Notes under the pieces: model-generated | Told to the model about the DNA's origin: nothing | Seen by the model: only the letters and a program-made list of their open reading frames with translations | Databases searched by the model: none | Part shown: positions 9,645 through 18,365 of the stretch, piece by piece | How positions within the stretch are numbered: the first letter of the stretch is position 1 | Layout of the letters: every line of letters starts with the position of its first letter | Assembly: GCF_039523735.1 (NCBI RefSeq) | Contig: NZ_BAAAFW010000058.1 | Coordinates: forward strand, 124,001 to 188,000 | Direction of reading: 5' to 3' | Length of the DNA stretch: 64,000 bases | DNA from: Tatumella punctata | GTDB lineage: Bacteria; Pseudomonadota; Gammaproteobacteria; Enterobacterales; Enterobacteriaceae | Position numbers and translations under genes: made by a program

Positions 9645-11033
9645 ATGTCCGCCGACGCTCCGCATTACCGTCAATCCAGCGTATCTTCACGCAGTGAACT
9701 GGTTTATCGCCTTGATGACCGCCCCCCTCTGCCTCAGGCACTGTTCGCGGCACTCCAGCATCTGCTGGCGATGTTTGTCGCCGTGATTACCCCGGCATTA
9801 TTAATTTGCCAGGCGCTGGGGCTGCCCCCTGAGGATACCCGGCATATTATCAGTATGTCGTTATTCGCTTCCGGCGTTGCTTCTGTCTTACAGATCAAGA
9901 CCTGGGGTCCGGTAGGCTCAGGCCTGTTATCTATTCAGGGCACCAGCTTTAATTTTGTTTCTCCGTTGATCATGGGCGGGCTGGCCCTGAAACAGGGCGG
10001 GGCAGACATTAGCAGTATGATGGCAGCCTTATTTGGTACCCTGATGCTGGCATCCTGCACCGAAATGCTGTTATCCCGTATCCTGCCTTATGCCCGGCGG
10101 GTGATCACCCCGCTGGTTTCGGGCATTGTGGTCATGATCATCGGGCTGTCACTGATTCAGGTCGGGCTGACCTCTATCGGAGGTGGTTTCAGCGCTCTGA
10201 ATAACCATACCTTCGGGGCACCGAAAAATCTGTTACTGGCCGGGGCAGTCCTGCTGACAATCATTTTGCTCAACCGCCAGAAAAACCCGTACCTGCGCAT
10301 TGCCTCACTGGTGATCGCGATGGCAGTAGGGTATCTGCTGGCCTGGTGCCTGAATATGTTACCGGCAAGCGCACCGCAGGCCGACGCGCCGTTACTTATG
10401 GTGCCGACACCTTTCTATTACGGGCTGGGCATTGACTGGAACCTGCTACTGCCTTTAATGCTGGTCTTTATGGTGACCTCGCTGGAAACCATCGGTGATA
10501 TCACAGCAACTTCCGATGTCTCAGAACAGCCGGTCAGCGGCCCGGTCTATATGAAACGTCTGAAAGGTGGTGTACTGGCCAACGGACTGAACTCCTGTGT
10601 CTCTGCCCTGTTTAATACCTTCCCGAACTCCTGTTTCGGACAAAATAACGGGGTTATTCAGCTGACCGGAGTTGCCAGCCGCTATGTCGGGTTTTTAGTC
10701 GCTCTGCTGCTGATCCTGCTGGGGTTATTTCCGGCCGTCAGCGGAATCGTACAACATATTCCTGAACCGGTACTCGGCGGAGCAACTCTGGTGATGTTTG
10801 GCACCATTGCCGCTTCCGGGGTACGTATTGTGGCAAGACAGGCTATCGACCGTCGCGCGATTATGATCATTGCTATTTCCCTGGCCGTCGGGCTCGGTGT
10901 CTCTCAGCAACCGTTAATTCTGCAATTTGCTCCGGAATGGTTAAAAACATTACTTTCTTCCGGAATTGCCGCCGGTGGCCTGACCGCCATTATCCTTAAC
11001 CTGATTTTTCCGGAAACCGGACGGGATGCATAG
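9645..11033 (+). CDS. xanP: Xanthine:proton symporter XanP (NCS2 family)
   Basis: Inner-membrane nucleobase permease that imports xanthine with protons. The 462 residues match E. coli XanP (463) over the full length, with about 14 hydrophobic segments. It has the NCS2 signature FGQNNGVIQLTG and the substrate-site segment SLETIGDITATSDVS. The start ATG has a good ribosome site (GGGAAAGG, four bases before). It follows recG directly and has its own PurR-box promoter, fitting a purine-salvage role. Confidence 0.95.
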   Translation: MSADAPHYRQSSVSSRSELVYRLDDRPPLPQALFAALQHLLAMFVAVITPALLICQALGLPPEDTRHIISMSLFASGVASVLQIKTWGPVGSGLLSIQGTSFNFVSPLIMGGLALKQGGADISSMMAALFGTLMLASCTEMLLSRILPYARRVITPLVSGIVVMIIGLSLIQVGLTSIGGGFSALNNHTFGAPKNLLLAGAVLLTIILLNRQKNPYLRIASLVIAMAVGYLLAWCLNMLPASAPQADAPLLMVPTPFYYGLGIDWNLLLPLMLVFMVTSLETIGDITATSDVSEQPVSGPVYMKRLKGGVLANGLNSCVSALFNTFPNSCFGQNNGVIQLTGVASRYVGFLVALLLILLGLFPAVSGIVQHIPEPVLGGATLVMFGTIAASGVRIVARQAIDRRAIMIIAISLAVGLGVSQQPLILQFAPEWLKTLLSSGIAAGGLTAIILNLIFPETGRDA

Positions 11034-11039
11034 TTTCCG

Positions 11040-11075
11040 GCCTGCCCCCTCACCGGGAGGCAGGCTGCTTTCTTT
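11040..11075 (+). terminator. Intrinsic terminator after xanP
   Basis: Stem GCCTGCC (11040-11046) pairs with GGCAGGC (11059-11065) across a 12-base loop and is followed by the T-rich stretch TGCTTTCTTTT. It lies 7 bp after the xanP stop. The stem is short and the T-run interrupted, so strength is uncertain. Confidence 0.5.
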
Positions 11076-11212
11076 TAATGCTCATTTCTTTTAACGCTTA
11101 TCCGGCGATTTATCGGCTTTTTTGACAGTAACCGGCATCTTCAACATTGAGGTCTGAGCGAAATTCAGGCATAACAGGCAGTAGCTTATTTTCAGGACTC
11201 AGGACTGACATA

Positions 11213-12886
11213 ATGAAATTTATTGGAAAATTTTTCCTGATACTGCTGCTTATCCTTTTGCTGTTAGTGATTGCTGCCTGGTTCGCCCTGAAAAGTACCT
11301 GGGGAGCAGGTACGCTGAGCCGCTGGATCAGTGACGATACTGCTTATCACCTGTCTATCGGCAGAATACGGCACTCTCTCAGTTCACCACTGGTCGTTAC
11401 CCTCGACGATTTTACCTTCGGGAACGATGGTCAGCCAGCCATGGTGGTCGCCGGGAAAGTGACGCTCGGCCTTTCTTTACTGCAGTTCAGCGATCCGTCA
11501 CATTTTGACAGTCTGACCCTGACTGACGGTGAAATTGATCTGGCCAATATCCGTCCCGGCACAGCATTCCCGTTGCAGGCCAACCGCTTATCCCTGAACA
11601 ATATCAGTATTGTGCAGCCTGATGATACCCCTGGTTTTCAGGCCAGCCAGACCTCTGCAGATATTACGCCGTGGAAACCTGACCCGGCTCATATGCTGGG
11701 CAGTGATTACCGTTTTCGCGCAGGTATCGGCCGGCTGACACTGGGGCAGCAGCAGCTGACTGCCATTGATGCGACGGGAAGCGTTACCCCGCAGCAAATT
11801 AACCTGCAGACGATAAGCGGCAGCGCAGAACGCGGAACCTTTTCCGGTTCAATGACCCGCGAAGAGGGCCACTGGCAAATCCGGCAGCTGTCCCTGGAGA
11901 ATACCCGCTTTCAGACACAGCAGACACTGCCTGACTTTCTGGCACCACTGGTACAACATAATATCCGCCCGCGGCAGATTTCGGTGAACCACGCCACTAT
12001 TGTCGGCCCTGACTGGGCAGTGACCGATTTCACTCTGCAACTCAGTAATCCGGCGATACCGCAAAATAATCTGCTGACAGAAAACGGCACACTCTCCCTG
12101 CAGGCAAACGAGTTCGTCTGGCGGGACTACGCGCTGACCCGTCCACAGGCTGAGCTGGAAGCGACCCCGCAGGGGCTGAAGATCAATAAATTCAGTACCC
12201 ATTGGGTAAACGGAACAGTGACCGCTGACGGTGAATGGCTGAAGGATACCCGGCAACTGGCACTGAATAACCTGTCATTTAACGGGCTGGAATACACCCT
12301 GCCTCAGGACTGGCGTCAGTTCTGGTTGTCTCCCCTGCCGGAATGGCTCGACTCTGTCATGCTGCATAAGCTGACTATCGATAACTCGCTGATCATTGAT
12401 ATCAATCCGGCTTTCCCGTTTCAGATGACGGCATTACATGCCACGGGAAATCAGTTACTGCTGGCGCGTCAGCATCAGTGGGGGATCTGGTCAGGGGACA
12501 GTGAATGGCAGGCCGCAGAAGCGACCTTTAACCGCCGGGATCTCCGCGCCCCCTGGCTGAAGCTGCATGCGGACGGGCAGAAAATCAGTGTCAGCGATAT
12601 CAAAATGCTGGCCGATAAGGGGCCGGTGATCGGCAATGCTGAAATTTCTCAGCTGCCTTCACGTGATTTCAGCCTCAGCCTGCGGGGTCAGGCGGTACCG
12701 GTGAGTATGTTTACTGACTGGGGATGGCCGGTAACCGGCGAGCCGGGGAAAGGTGATATTACGTTCAATGCCCGCGGCAGCTTACAGGCTGATCGTCCGT
12801 TGCGTCCGTCCGTCAGCGGCTCACTGCGGGTAACCACCGCAACCGGCAGTCAGCAGTACGATATGTCTGCAGGAAAAAATCAGTAA
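11213..12886 (+). CDS. yicH: AsmA-family protein YicH
   Basis: AsmA-like protein anchored by one N-terminal helix (about residues 7-27, very Leu-rich) with a long beta-rich periplasmic part. The family is proposed to bridge lipids between inner and outer membranes; the specific role of YicH is not established. The 557 residues resemble E. coli YicH (569), with shared blocks such as YHLSIGRIRHSLSSP, GTLSLQANEFVWRDY, LEYTLPQDWRQFW and WGIWSGDSEWQAAEATFNRRD. I chose ATG 11213 (MKFIGKFF) because it matches the family start; the open frame begins at 11147. It follows xanP as in E. coli. Confidence 0.92.
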   Translation: MKFIGKFFLILLLILLLLVIAAWFALKSTWGAGTLSRWISDDTAYHLSIGRIRHSLSSPLVVTLDDFTFGNDGQPAMVVAGKVTLGLSLLQFSDPSHFDSLTLTDGEIDLANIRPGTAFPLQANRLSLNNISIVQPDDTPGFQASQTSADITPWKPDPAHMLGSDYRFRAGIGRLTLGQQQLTAIDATGSVTPQQINLQTISGSAERGTFSGSMTREEGHWQIRQLSLENTRFQTQQTLPDFLAPLVQHNIRPRQISVNHATIVGPDWAVTDFTLQLSNPAIPQNNLLTENGTLSLQANEFVWRDYALTRPQAELEATPQGLKINKFSTHWVNGTVTADGEWLKDTRQLALNNLSFNGLEYTLPQDWRQFWLSPLPEWLDSVMLHKLTIDNSLIIDINPAFPFQMTALHATGNQLLLARQHQWGIWSGDSEWQAAEATFNRRDLRAPWLKLHADGQKISVSDIKMLADKGPVIGNAEISQLPSRDFSLSLRGQAVPVSMFTDWGWPVTGEPGKGDITFNARGSLQADRPLRPSVSGSLRVTTATGSQQYDMSAGKNQ

Positions 12887-12891
12887 CCCCT

Positions 12892-12932
12892 CCCTCAGCC
12901 CGCTTACCGCCCTGCGGTGACCGGGCTGAGGG
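12892..12932. terminator. Bidirectional hairpin between yicH and yiiD
   Basis: An 11-bp perfect stem (CCCTCAGCCCG, 12892-12902, with CGGGCTGAGGG, 12922-12932) encloses a smaller hairpin (ACCGC/GCGGT). It sits between the convergent yicH and yiiD stops. No strong T-run flanks it, so it may act as a Rho-assisted end or 3' stabiliser rather than a classical terminator. Confidence 0.55.
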
Positions 12933-12934
12933 CG

Positions 12935-13876
12935 TTACTCACTTCCTGAGCCACCCTGCTCCAGTGTCAGTAACGGATCTGCCGGTAATACAATATAGAC
13001 TCCCTCAAACACCGCCCCGGTAACATCATCGCCCTGTAACAAGACATCCAGCCTGACCCTGGCTTTTCTGCCACGGGCCAGCCGGTCTAAATCGCCACAT
13101 AACGACCCTAAATCAGCCACCGCCGCCGGACGGCCGGTAATCGGTTTTTTATAGCGGATATGGGCATCTGCCAGAATAATATTTCCCCCCAGGTGACGCT
13201 CGCGCAGCAATAGCCAGATCAGCCCCCAGCCGGTTAAAGTCGCCAGCGAGAACAGACTACCGGCAAACAGGGTATGGTGGGGATTCTGGTTGCCGGCTTC
13301 CGGCATCGTGGTCATAAACCGCTGCCCTGTATACTGCTGGATCCTGACCCCCATTTTGTCGCTCAGGGGAATATGGTCATACCATGCCTGCTGTAACTGT
13401 CCGCACCAGTCCGCCCGGTGCAAAATATCATCCATGGAGACCATCGGTTTAATCATCAGAAAGTGGCGTACCGGTGTGGTGCGGGCCGCCATAATTTCGC
13501 CCTGATTGATATACCCCAGTTTGGCAAAAAACTCGATGGCATCTTCCCGCGCACTGCAGGTCACTCGTTTTACGCCCTCCTGGCGGGCGACAGATTCCAG
13601 CGTCATAATCAGCAAGGTACCGAGTCCTTTTCCCCTGAGGGCCGGGTCTACCGCAATAAAGCGTATTGATGCTTCATAATCCCCGTTGATATACAGCCGT
13701 CCGACGGCCACCGGATTATTCTGTTCATCCACCACCATCTGATGATGGGCAGTAGCATCCCAGGCTTCTCTTTCTGAGCCTTCGGGTTGTTGCAGGGGCT
13801 TACGCAGCATTTCCCAGCGAAACCGGAAATAACGTTCCAGTTCCAGTGCTGTCCGGGGTACACGCAAATGATACAT
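12935..13876 (-). CDS. yiiD: GNAT acetyltransferase/thioesterase-like protein YiiD (FabY family)
   Basis: Two-domain protein. An N-terminal GNAT domain carries the acetyl-CoA loop RGKGLGTLL and SAREDAIEFFAKLGY. The C-terminal hotdog (YiiD_C thioesterase-like) domain carries NQNPHHTLFAGSLFSLATLTGWGLIWLLLRE. The E. coli homologue, FabY, is reported to serve as an alternative initiator of fatty-acid synthesis. The ATG at 13876 (MYHLRVPRT) has GGAGG eight bases upstream and gives 313 residues. The frame is open to 13930 with a TTG, which would give a length (331) nearer E. coli (329), so the start is uncertain. It follows dtd on the same strand. Confidence 0.92.
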   Translation of the reverse strand: MYHLRVPRTALELERYFRFRWEMLRKPLQQPEGSEREAWDATAHHQMVVDEQNNPVAVGRLYINGDYEASIRFIAVDPALRGKGLGTLLIMTLESVARQEGVKRVTCSAREDAIEFFAKLGYINQGEIMAARTTPVRHFLMIKPMVSMDDILHRADWCGQLQQAWYDHIPLSDKMGVRIQQYTGQRFMTTMPEAGNQNPHHTLFAGSLFSLATLTGWGLIWLLLRERHLGGNIILADAHIRYKKPITGRPAAVADLGSLCGDLDRLARGRKARVRLDVLLQGDDVTGAVFEGVYIVLPADPLLTLEQGGSGSE

Positions 13877-13935
13877 CAACCGATCCTCCCTGTGGCCTGA
13901 CGACGATAGCGAGGCTGCCGTCGCCAGCAACTCAC

Positions 13936-14373
13936 CTATACCTGTAGCCAGAATGTCACCGGCCCGTCGTTAACCAGACTGACCTGCATATCTGCCGCAA
14001 AGCGGCCGTTTTCAGTATTCACCCCCTGCTGGCGACAGTGGTCACTAAAATAATGATATAACTCACGGGCCTGATCCGGCGCCGCCCCTCCGGAGAATGA
14101 CGGCCGCATCCCTTTCCGGGTATCTGCGGCCAGGGTAAATTGCGATACCACCAGCAGACTACCGCCGGCCTGTTGCAGGTTAAGATTCATTTTTCCCTGT
14201 GGATCACTGAATACCCGATACCCCAGCACCCGTTCAGCTAAACGCCGGGCTTTTGCCTGGTCATCATCTTTCTCCACGGCCAGTAAGACCAGTAATCCTG
14301 CGGCTATTTGTCCGGTAATTTCACCGTCGACGGTGACACTGGCGCGGGTAACCCGCTGAATTAACGCAATCAT
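13936..14373 (-). CDS. dtd: D-aminoacyl-tRNA deacylase
   Basis: Hydrolyses D-aminoacyl-tRNAs (and Gly-tRNA-Ala), preventing D-amino acids from entering proteins. The 145 residues equal the E. coli length. Both active-site signatures are present: SQFTLAADTRKGMRPSFSGGA (SQxTL motif) and the C-terminal NDGPVTFWLQV (Gly-cisPro motif). The start ATG overlaps the yihY stop by four bases (ATGA), so translation is probably coupled. Confidence 0.97.
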   Translation of the reverse strand: MIALIQRVTRASVTVDGEITGQIAAGLLVLLAVEKDDDQAKARRLAERVLGYRVFSDPQGKMNLNLQQAGGSLLVVSQFTLAADTRKGMRPSFSGGAAPDQARELYHYFSDHCRQQGVNTENGRFAADMQVSLVNDGPVTFWLQV

Positions 14374-15221
14374 GAAACCTCTGACTCTTGTTGCGGAGCA
14401 TGTTTAAGCTGCCGGTAATGTTCAATGGATACAGTAATCTCAGCGCCCAGCAATACAATGCACCAGGTCCAGTAGACCCAGAGAAATAAGATAGGTATCA
14501 CCGCCAGGACCCCGTAAATCATCTGATATGACGGGAACATGGTGACATACAGCGAAAACGCTTTTTTTCCGGCTTCAAATAACATGCCGGCGACCGCCGC
14601 CCCCGCCAGCGCATCCCGTGATGCCACCTGTCGGGTGGGAACGATACTGTACAGCAGCCAGAAAGCCAGCACCGACAGTAATAACGGGAACAACCTTAAT
14701 GCCGGTTCCAGAAAATGGGTGACACCGCTGTCATTCAGCCATCGGGCAGAAAACAGCAGGGAACTGATCGCCAGACTAGCCCCGGCCAGTAACGGCCCCA
14801 GAGTCAGTACCATCCAGTAAACTGCAAAAGAAAAGACCAGCGGACGTTGTTTCGGGCTGCGCCAGATAGTATTCAGTGCACTGTCAATCGAGTGTATTAA
14901 CAGTAATGCCGTTACGATCAACCCGATAGCGCCGACTGCCGTCATCCGGTTGACATTGGAAACGAAGCGTTCGAGATAGTCTTCGACAACCGTCCCCGCT
15001 GCCGGGACAAAATTATTGAAAATAAAGTGTTTCAGCTGCACGCTGATCTCTGAAAATACCGGAAAGGCGGCAAATAAAGCAAACACTACTGTGGCTAAAG
15101 GGACCAGCGCCAGCAGTGAGACAAATGTCAGGTTACCGGCATGTACCGTCATATTGTCTTCATCGATTCTGCGCCAGAGCACCGCCAGCCAGCTTATGGC
15201 TGATTTTAAAAATCGTTTCAT
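14370..15221 (-). CDS. yihY: YihY/BrkB-family inner-membrane protein
   Basis: Multi-spanning inner-membrane protein of the YihY/BrkB family, once annotated as ribonuclease BN; its function is unknown. The 283 residues show about six hydrophobic helices and the family motifs RIDEDNMTVHAGNLTFVSLLALVPL, IDSALNTIWR and VPTRQVASRDALAGA, with FPSYQMIYGVLAVIPILFLWVYWTWCIVLLGAEIT near the C-terminus. I chose ATG 15221, with GGGAG nine bases upstream, over the GTG at 15245. It sits between yihX and dtd as in E. coli. Confidence 0.93.
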   Translation of the reverse strand: MKRFLKSAISWLAVLWRRIDEDNMTVHAGNLTFVSLLALVPLATVVFALFAAFPVFSEISVQLKHFIFNNFVPAAGTVVEDYLERFVSNVNRMTAVGAIGLIVTALLLIHSIDSALNTIWRSPKQRPLVFSFAVYWMVLTLGPLLAGASLAISSLLFSARWLNDSGVTHFLEPALRLFPLLLSVLAFWLLYSIVPTRQVASRDALAGAAVAGMLFEAGKKAFSLYVTMFPSYQMIYGVLAVIPILFLWVYWTWCIVLLGAEITVSIEHYRQLKHAPQQESEVS

Positions 15222-15276
15222 CGTTTTCAGCTCCCTGCACAACACCGCTACAGCAGCCGGTGGCGGTCATTCAGCA

Positions 15277-15876
15277 TTACACCCCAGGAGCAGCAAACCA
15301 CTGGCGGATACTCTCCGGTCCGCTGACCAGTACACTGTGGATCCCCGCCTGACGTGCCGCATCAATATTGGCCTGGTTATCATCAAAGAACACTGCATCC
15401 ATGGCCGCGAAACCTTCTTTTTCCAGCACCGTCTGATAAATAGCCGCCTCCGGCTTACGCATTTTTAGCTGCTGAGAAAGATAAACTGCATCGGCAGCCT
15501 GCTCAATTTGCGGATACTGTTGCGGCCAGAACGTACAGTGCAGGTTATTGGTATTGGATAAAATAACCACCCGGTGTCCGGCAGCCTGCAGGGCATGCAT
15601 CTGTGCCAGCGTATCGTCGCGGACACCGGCAAAAATCGCCTGCCAGCCTTCCGTAAACTGGGCATAGCTGAGATTGACTCCCAGAGTCTTGCACAACGCG
15701 TCGGCAAACTGCTGGTCGGATATCTCACCGCGCTCATGCTGTTCAAAAGCCTGATCAAAGGTAAAACGCTGTTGCAACTGAGCTAATGGCACGCCACTTA
15801 AGTGGCTCCAGACGCCCAGAACACGATTAAAATCAATATCAACGATGACATTTCCCAAATCAAAGATATAGAGCAT
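15277..15876 (-). CDS. yihX: HAD-superfamily sugar-phosphate phosphatase YihX
   Basis: HAD-like hydrolase; the E. coli homologue dephosphorylates alpha-D-glucose-1-phosphate. The 199 residues equal the E. coli length. The motifs are DLGNVIVDIDFNR (motif I nucleophile Asp), VILSNTN (motif II), the Lys in MRKPEAAIY (motif III) and FFDDNQANIDAA (motif IV). ATG 15876 has GGAGG five bases upstream; the frame remains open to 15909. First gene of the yihX-yihY-dtd-yiiD run. Confidence 0.95.
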   Translation of the reverse strand: MLYIFDLGNVIVDIDFNRVLGVWSHLSGVPLAQLQQRFTFDQAFEQHERGEISDQQFADALCKTLGVNLSYAQFTEGWQAIFAGVRDDTLAQMHALQAAGHRVVILSNTNNLHCTFWPQQYPQIEQAADAVYLSQQLKMRKPEAAIYQTVLEKEGFAAMDAVFFDDNQANIDAARQAGIHSVLVSGPESIRQWFAAPGV

Positions 15877-16013
15877 AGTCGCCTCCCTGGTCGTGAGTGG
15901 TGTATTCACTGTAGCGGCAAATCGTCCGGGTTAACAGGGCAGTCAGCAGGGAAAAAGTGCCCCGCCGGCACTAACCGCCAGCCGGCGGTGCTGATAACTC
16001 TTTTGGCTCCCAT

Positions 16014-16050
16014 AAAAAAAGAGGCTGCAACACCAGGTTGCAGCCTCTTT
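16014..16050 (-). terminator. Intrinsic terminator of typA
   Basis: A 14-bp perfect stem (16018-16031 with 16037-16050; core GAGGCTGCAAC/GTTGCAGCCTC) and 5-base loop. On the minus strand it is followed by seven T residues, a textbook intrinsic terminator 35 bp after the typA stop. The flanking A and T tracts make it potentially bidirectional. Confidence 0.9.
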
Positions 16051-16084
16051 TATCCGTAAGACGGATCACTGTGACACAGGCCGG

Positions 16085-17908
16085 TTAAGACTCTTTACCG
16101 CCACGTGATGCACGTTTACGATCGTTCTCAGTCAGATGACGTTTACGGATACGTACTGAAGTCGGAGTAACTTCAACCAGTTCGTCATCATCGATGAATT
16201 CCAGCGCCTGCTCCAGCGACATTTTGATCGCCGGTACCAGGGTAGTGGCTTCATCAGTACCGGAAGCACGCATGTTGGTCAGTTTTTTACCGGTCAGGCA
16301 GTTCACGGTCAGGTCGTTTGAACGTGAGTGAATACCGATGATCTGGCCTTCATAAACTTCAGCACCGTGACCCAGGAACAGCTTACCGCGGTCCTGCAGG
16401 CTGTACAGTGCGAACGCAACCGCTTTACCCTGACCGTTAGAGATCAGTACACCGTTCTGGCGCTGACCTACTTCACCCTGACGCAGATCACCGTAGTGGC
16501 TGAACGTTGAGTACAGCAGACCGGTACCTGAAGTCATGGTCATGAATTCGTTACGGAAACCAATCAGACCACGGCTTGGGATTTCATAGTCCAGACGCAC
16601 ACGACCTTTACCATCCGGGTCCATGTTTTTCAGGTCGCCTTTACGCTCACCCATCGCCTGCATTACCGAACCCTGATGGGTTTCTTCGATATCCAGGGTC
16701 ACGTTCTCGTAAGGTTCCTGTTTACGTCCGTCGATTTCACGGAAGATAACTTTCGGACGAGATACCGCCAGTTCGAAACCTTCACGACGCATGTTTTCGA
16801 TCAGTACTGACAGGTGCAGTTCACCACGACCGGAAACACGGAAAGCATCGGCATCTTCAGTTTCTTCAACGCGCAGCGCAACGTTGTGAACCAGTTCTTT
16901 CTTCAGACGATCAAGGATCTGACGTGAAGTCACGTATTTACCTTCTTTACCACAGAATGGTGAGGTATTTACGCAGAAGAACATGCTGACGGTAGGTTCA
17001 TCGACAGTCAGTGCTGGCAGAGCTTCGACATTCTGTGGATCACAGATAGTGTCGGAGATGTTCAGTTCGCCCAGACCGGTAATCGCAATAATGTCACCGG
17101 CTTCTGCTTCGGTGCTTTCGATACGCTCAAGACCCAGGTGGCCCAGAACTTTACCGACTTTACCGTTACGGGTTTTACCTTCAGCATCAATCACCGTCAC
17201 CTGCTGGTTCGGTTTGACTTTACCGCGTTTGATACGGCCAATCCCGATAACACCCAGGTAATTGTTATAATCCAGCTGAGAAACCTGCATCTGTAACGAA
17301 CCATTCAGGTCAACGTTTGGCGCAGGGACATGCTTAACGATAGCTTCATACAGTGGCGTCATATCTTCAGCCATCTCTGCATGGTCATCGCCAGCAATTC
17401 CCTGGATAGCCGATGCATAAATGATCGGGAAATCCAGTTGTTCGTCGGTCGCATCCAGGTTAACGAACAGGTCAAAGACCTGGTCAACAACCCAGTCAGG
17501 ACGCGCGCCCGGACGGTCAATTTTGTTAATAACCACAATGGGCTTCAGACCGTGAGCAAATGCTTTCTTGGTCACGAAGCGCGTCTGTGGCATCGGGCCA
17601 TCAATCGCATCCACTACCAGCAGAACAGAGTCTACCATCGACATGACGCGCTCAACTTCTCCGCCGAAGTCGGCGTGTCCCGGCGTATCAACGATGTTGA
17701 TCCGATAGTCATTCCACTTAATTGCAGTGTTTTTCGCGAGGATGGTAATCCCACGCTCTTTCTCCAAATCGTTGGAGTCCATCACACGTTCAGTTGCTTC
17801 AGTACGGGCATCAAAAGTACCAGACTGTTGTAACAGCTTGTCAACCAGGGTCGTTTTTCCATGGTCAACGTGCGCGATGATGGCGATATTACGCAAATTT
17901 TCGATCAC
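16085..17908 (-). CDS. typA: Translational GTPase TypA/BipA
   Basis: Ribosome-binding GTPase that helps 50S assembly and growth under cold and other stress. The 607 residues equal the E. coli length. The N-terminal G domain shows AHVDHGKTTLVDKL (P-loop), RGITI (switch I), DTPGHADFGGEVERV and NKIDRPGARPDWV. EF-G-like domains follow, then the BipA-specific C-terminal domain (SRSNDLTVNCLTGKKLTNMRASGTDEA). The start is GTG at 17908 (MIENLRNIAIIAHVDHGK). It is transcribed divergently from glnA as in E. coli, but yihX follows directly, without the yihL-yihW genes found in E. coli. Confidence 0.97.
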   Translation of the reverse strand: MIENLRNIAIIAHVDHGKTTLVDKLLQQSGTFDARTEATERVMDSNDLEKERGITILAKNTAIKWNDYRINIVDTPGHADFGGEVERVMSMVDSVLLVVDAIDGPMPQTRFVTKKAFAHGLKPIVVINKIDRPGARPDWVVDQVFDLFVNLDATDEQLDFPIIYASAIQGIAGDDHAEMAEDMTPLYEAIVKHVPAPNVDLNGSLQMQVSQLDYNNYLGVIGIGRIKRGKVKPNQQVTVIDAEGKTRNGKVGKVLGHLGLERIESTEAEAGDIIAITGLGELNISDTICDPQNVEALPALTVDEPTVSMFFCVNTSPFCGKEGKYVTSRQILDRLKKELVHNVALRVEETEDADAFRVSGRGELHLSVLIENMRREGFELAVSRPKVIFREIDGRKQEPYENVTLDIEETHQGSVMQAMGERKGDLKNMDPDGKGRVRLDYEIPSRGLIGFRNEFMTMTSGTGLLYSTFSHYGDLRQGEVGQRQNGVLISNGQGKAVAFALYSLQDRGKLFLGHGAEVYEGQIIGIHSRSNDLTVNCLTGKKLTNMRASGTDEATTLVPAIKMSLEQALEFIDDDELVEVTPTSVRIRKRHLTENDRKRASRGGKES

Positions 17909-18077
17909 AGCTTTGCCTCAGGCATTAGAAATAGCGCGCTATTGTACACGGATTAGTCGAAAGACTGAATATGTTCACAGTATTCGTTGAAACTTTCTCA
18001 GTGACTTTTTGTTATAGGTGATTATCGAAGCGGACAACGTTCATTTTTAGTGCAAATGTCGCCCGTGTTTTATAGAT

Positions 18078-18094
18078 TGCACTATAATAGTGCA
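18078..18094. promoter_or_regulatory. NtrC enhancer site 1 of glnA
   Basis: TGCACTATAATAGTGCA is a perfect 17-bp palindrome matching the NtrC consensus (TGCACCANNNTGGTGCA type). Its centre is about 143 bp before the start predicted from the sigma-54 promoter, close to E. coli glnA site 1 (about -140). High-affinity enhancer occupancy is inferred. Confidence 0.88.
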
Positions 18095-18110
18095 CACCGG
18101 CGGCCGGCAA

Positions 18111-18127
18111 TGGATCATAATGGTGCA
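18111..18127. promoter_or_regulatory. NtrC enhancer site 2 of glnA
   Basis: TGGATCATAATGGTGCA, with one strong half (TGGTGCA) and one weaker half. The centre lies 33 bp from site 1, about three helical turns, and near -110, equivalent to E. coli site 2. Confidence 0.8.
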
Positions 18128-18128
18128 G

Positions 18129-18145
18129 TGAGCCATCGCGGTGCA
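18129..18145. promoter_or_regulatory. Weaker NtrC site 3 (governor-like) of glnA
   Basis: TGAGCCATCGCGGTGCA keeps the GGTGCA half but has a poor left half. The centre near -92 matches the low-affinity E. coli site 3 region. Assigned by position and partial match. Confidence 0.5.
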
Positions 18146-18202
18146 TCGCAGAAACCGGACAGGAAACCCGTCAGTACACCGTTTTACGAAAAAATATAAA
18201 GT

Positions 18203-18218
18203 TGGCACAGTTTTCGCT
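18203..18218 (+). promoter_or_regulatory. Sigma-54 promoter glnAp2
   Basis: TGGCAC at 18203-18208 and TCGCT at 18214-18218 place GG and GC exactly ten bases apart, as required for sigma-54. The element (TTGGCACAG then TTTCGCTTT) is nearly identical to E. coli glnAp2 as I recall it. Predicted transcription starts near 18229, leaving a leader of about 137 nt before glnA. With the NtrC sites upstream it makes glnA nitrogen-regulated. Confidence 0.9.
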
Positions 18219-18365
18219 TTGTATTTCGCAGGCAAAAGACAACGATTTCAAAATAGCTGGAACGACTGTCTGGAACATTGTTCAGGAAAAGCGCGGCGCC
18301 TCGTGATCTCTTCCCGGGACAGGTTCTCTACCACGACAACAATGAATATTGCAGGAGAGTTGAGT

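Noticed and set aside
18141..18365. N-terminal extension of glutamine synthetase
   Set aside because: The open frame runs through the NtrC and sigma-54 elements; the conserved start with a ribosome site is at 18366.
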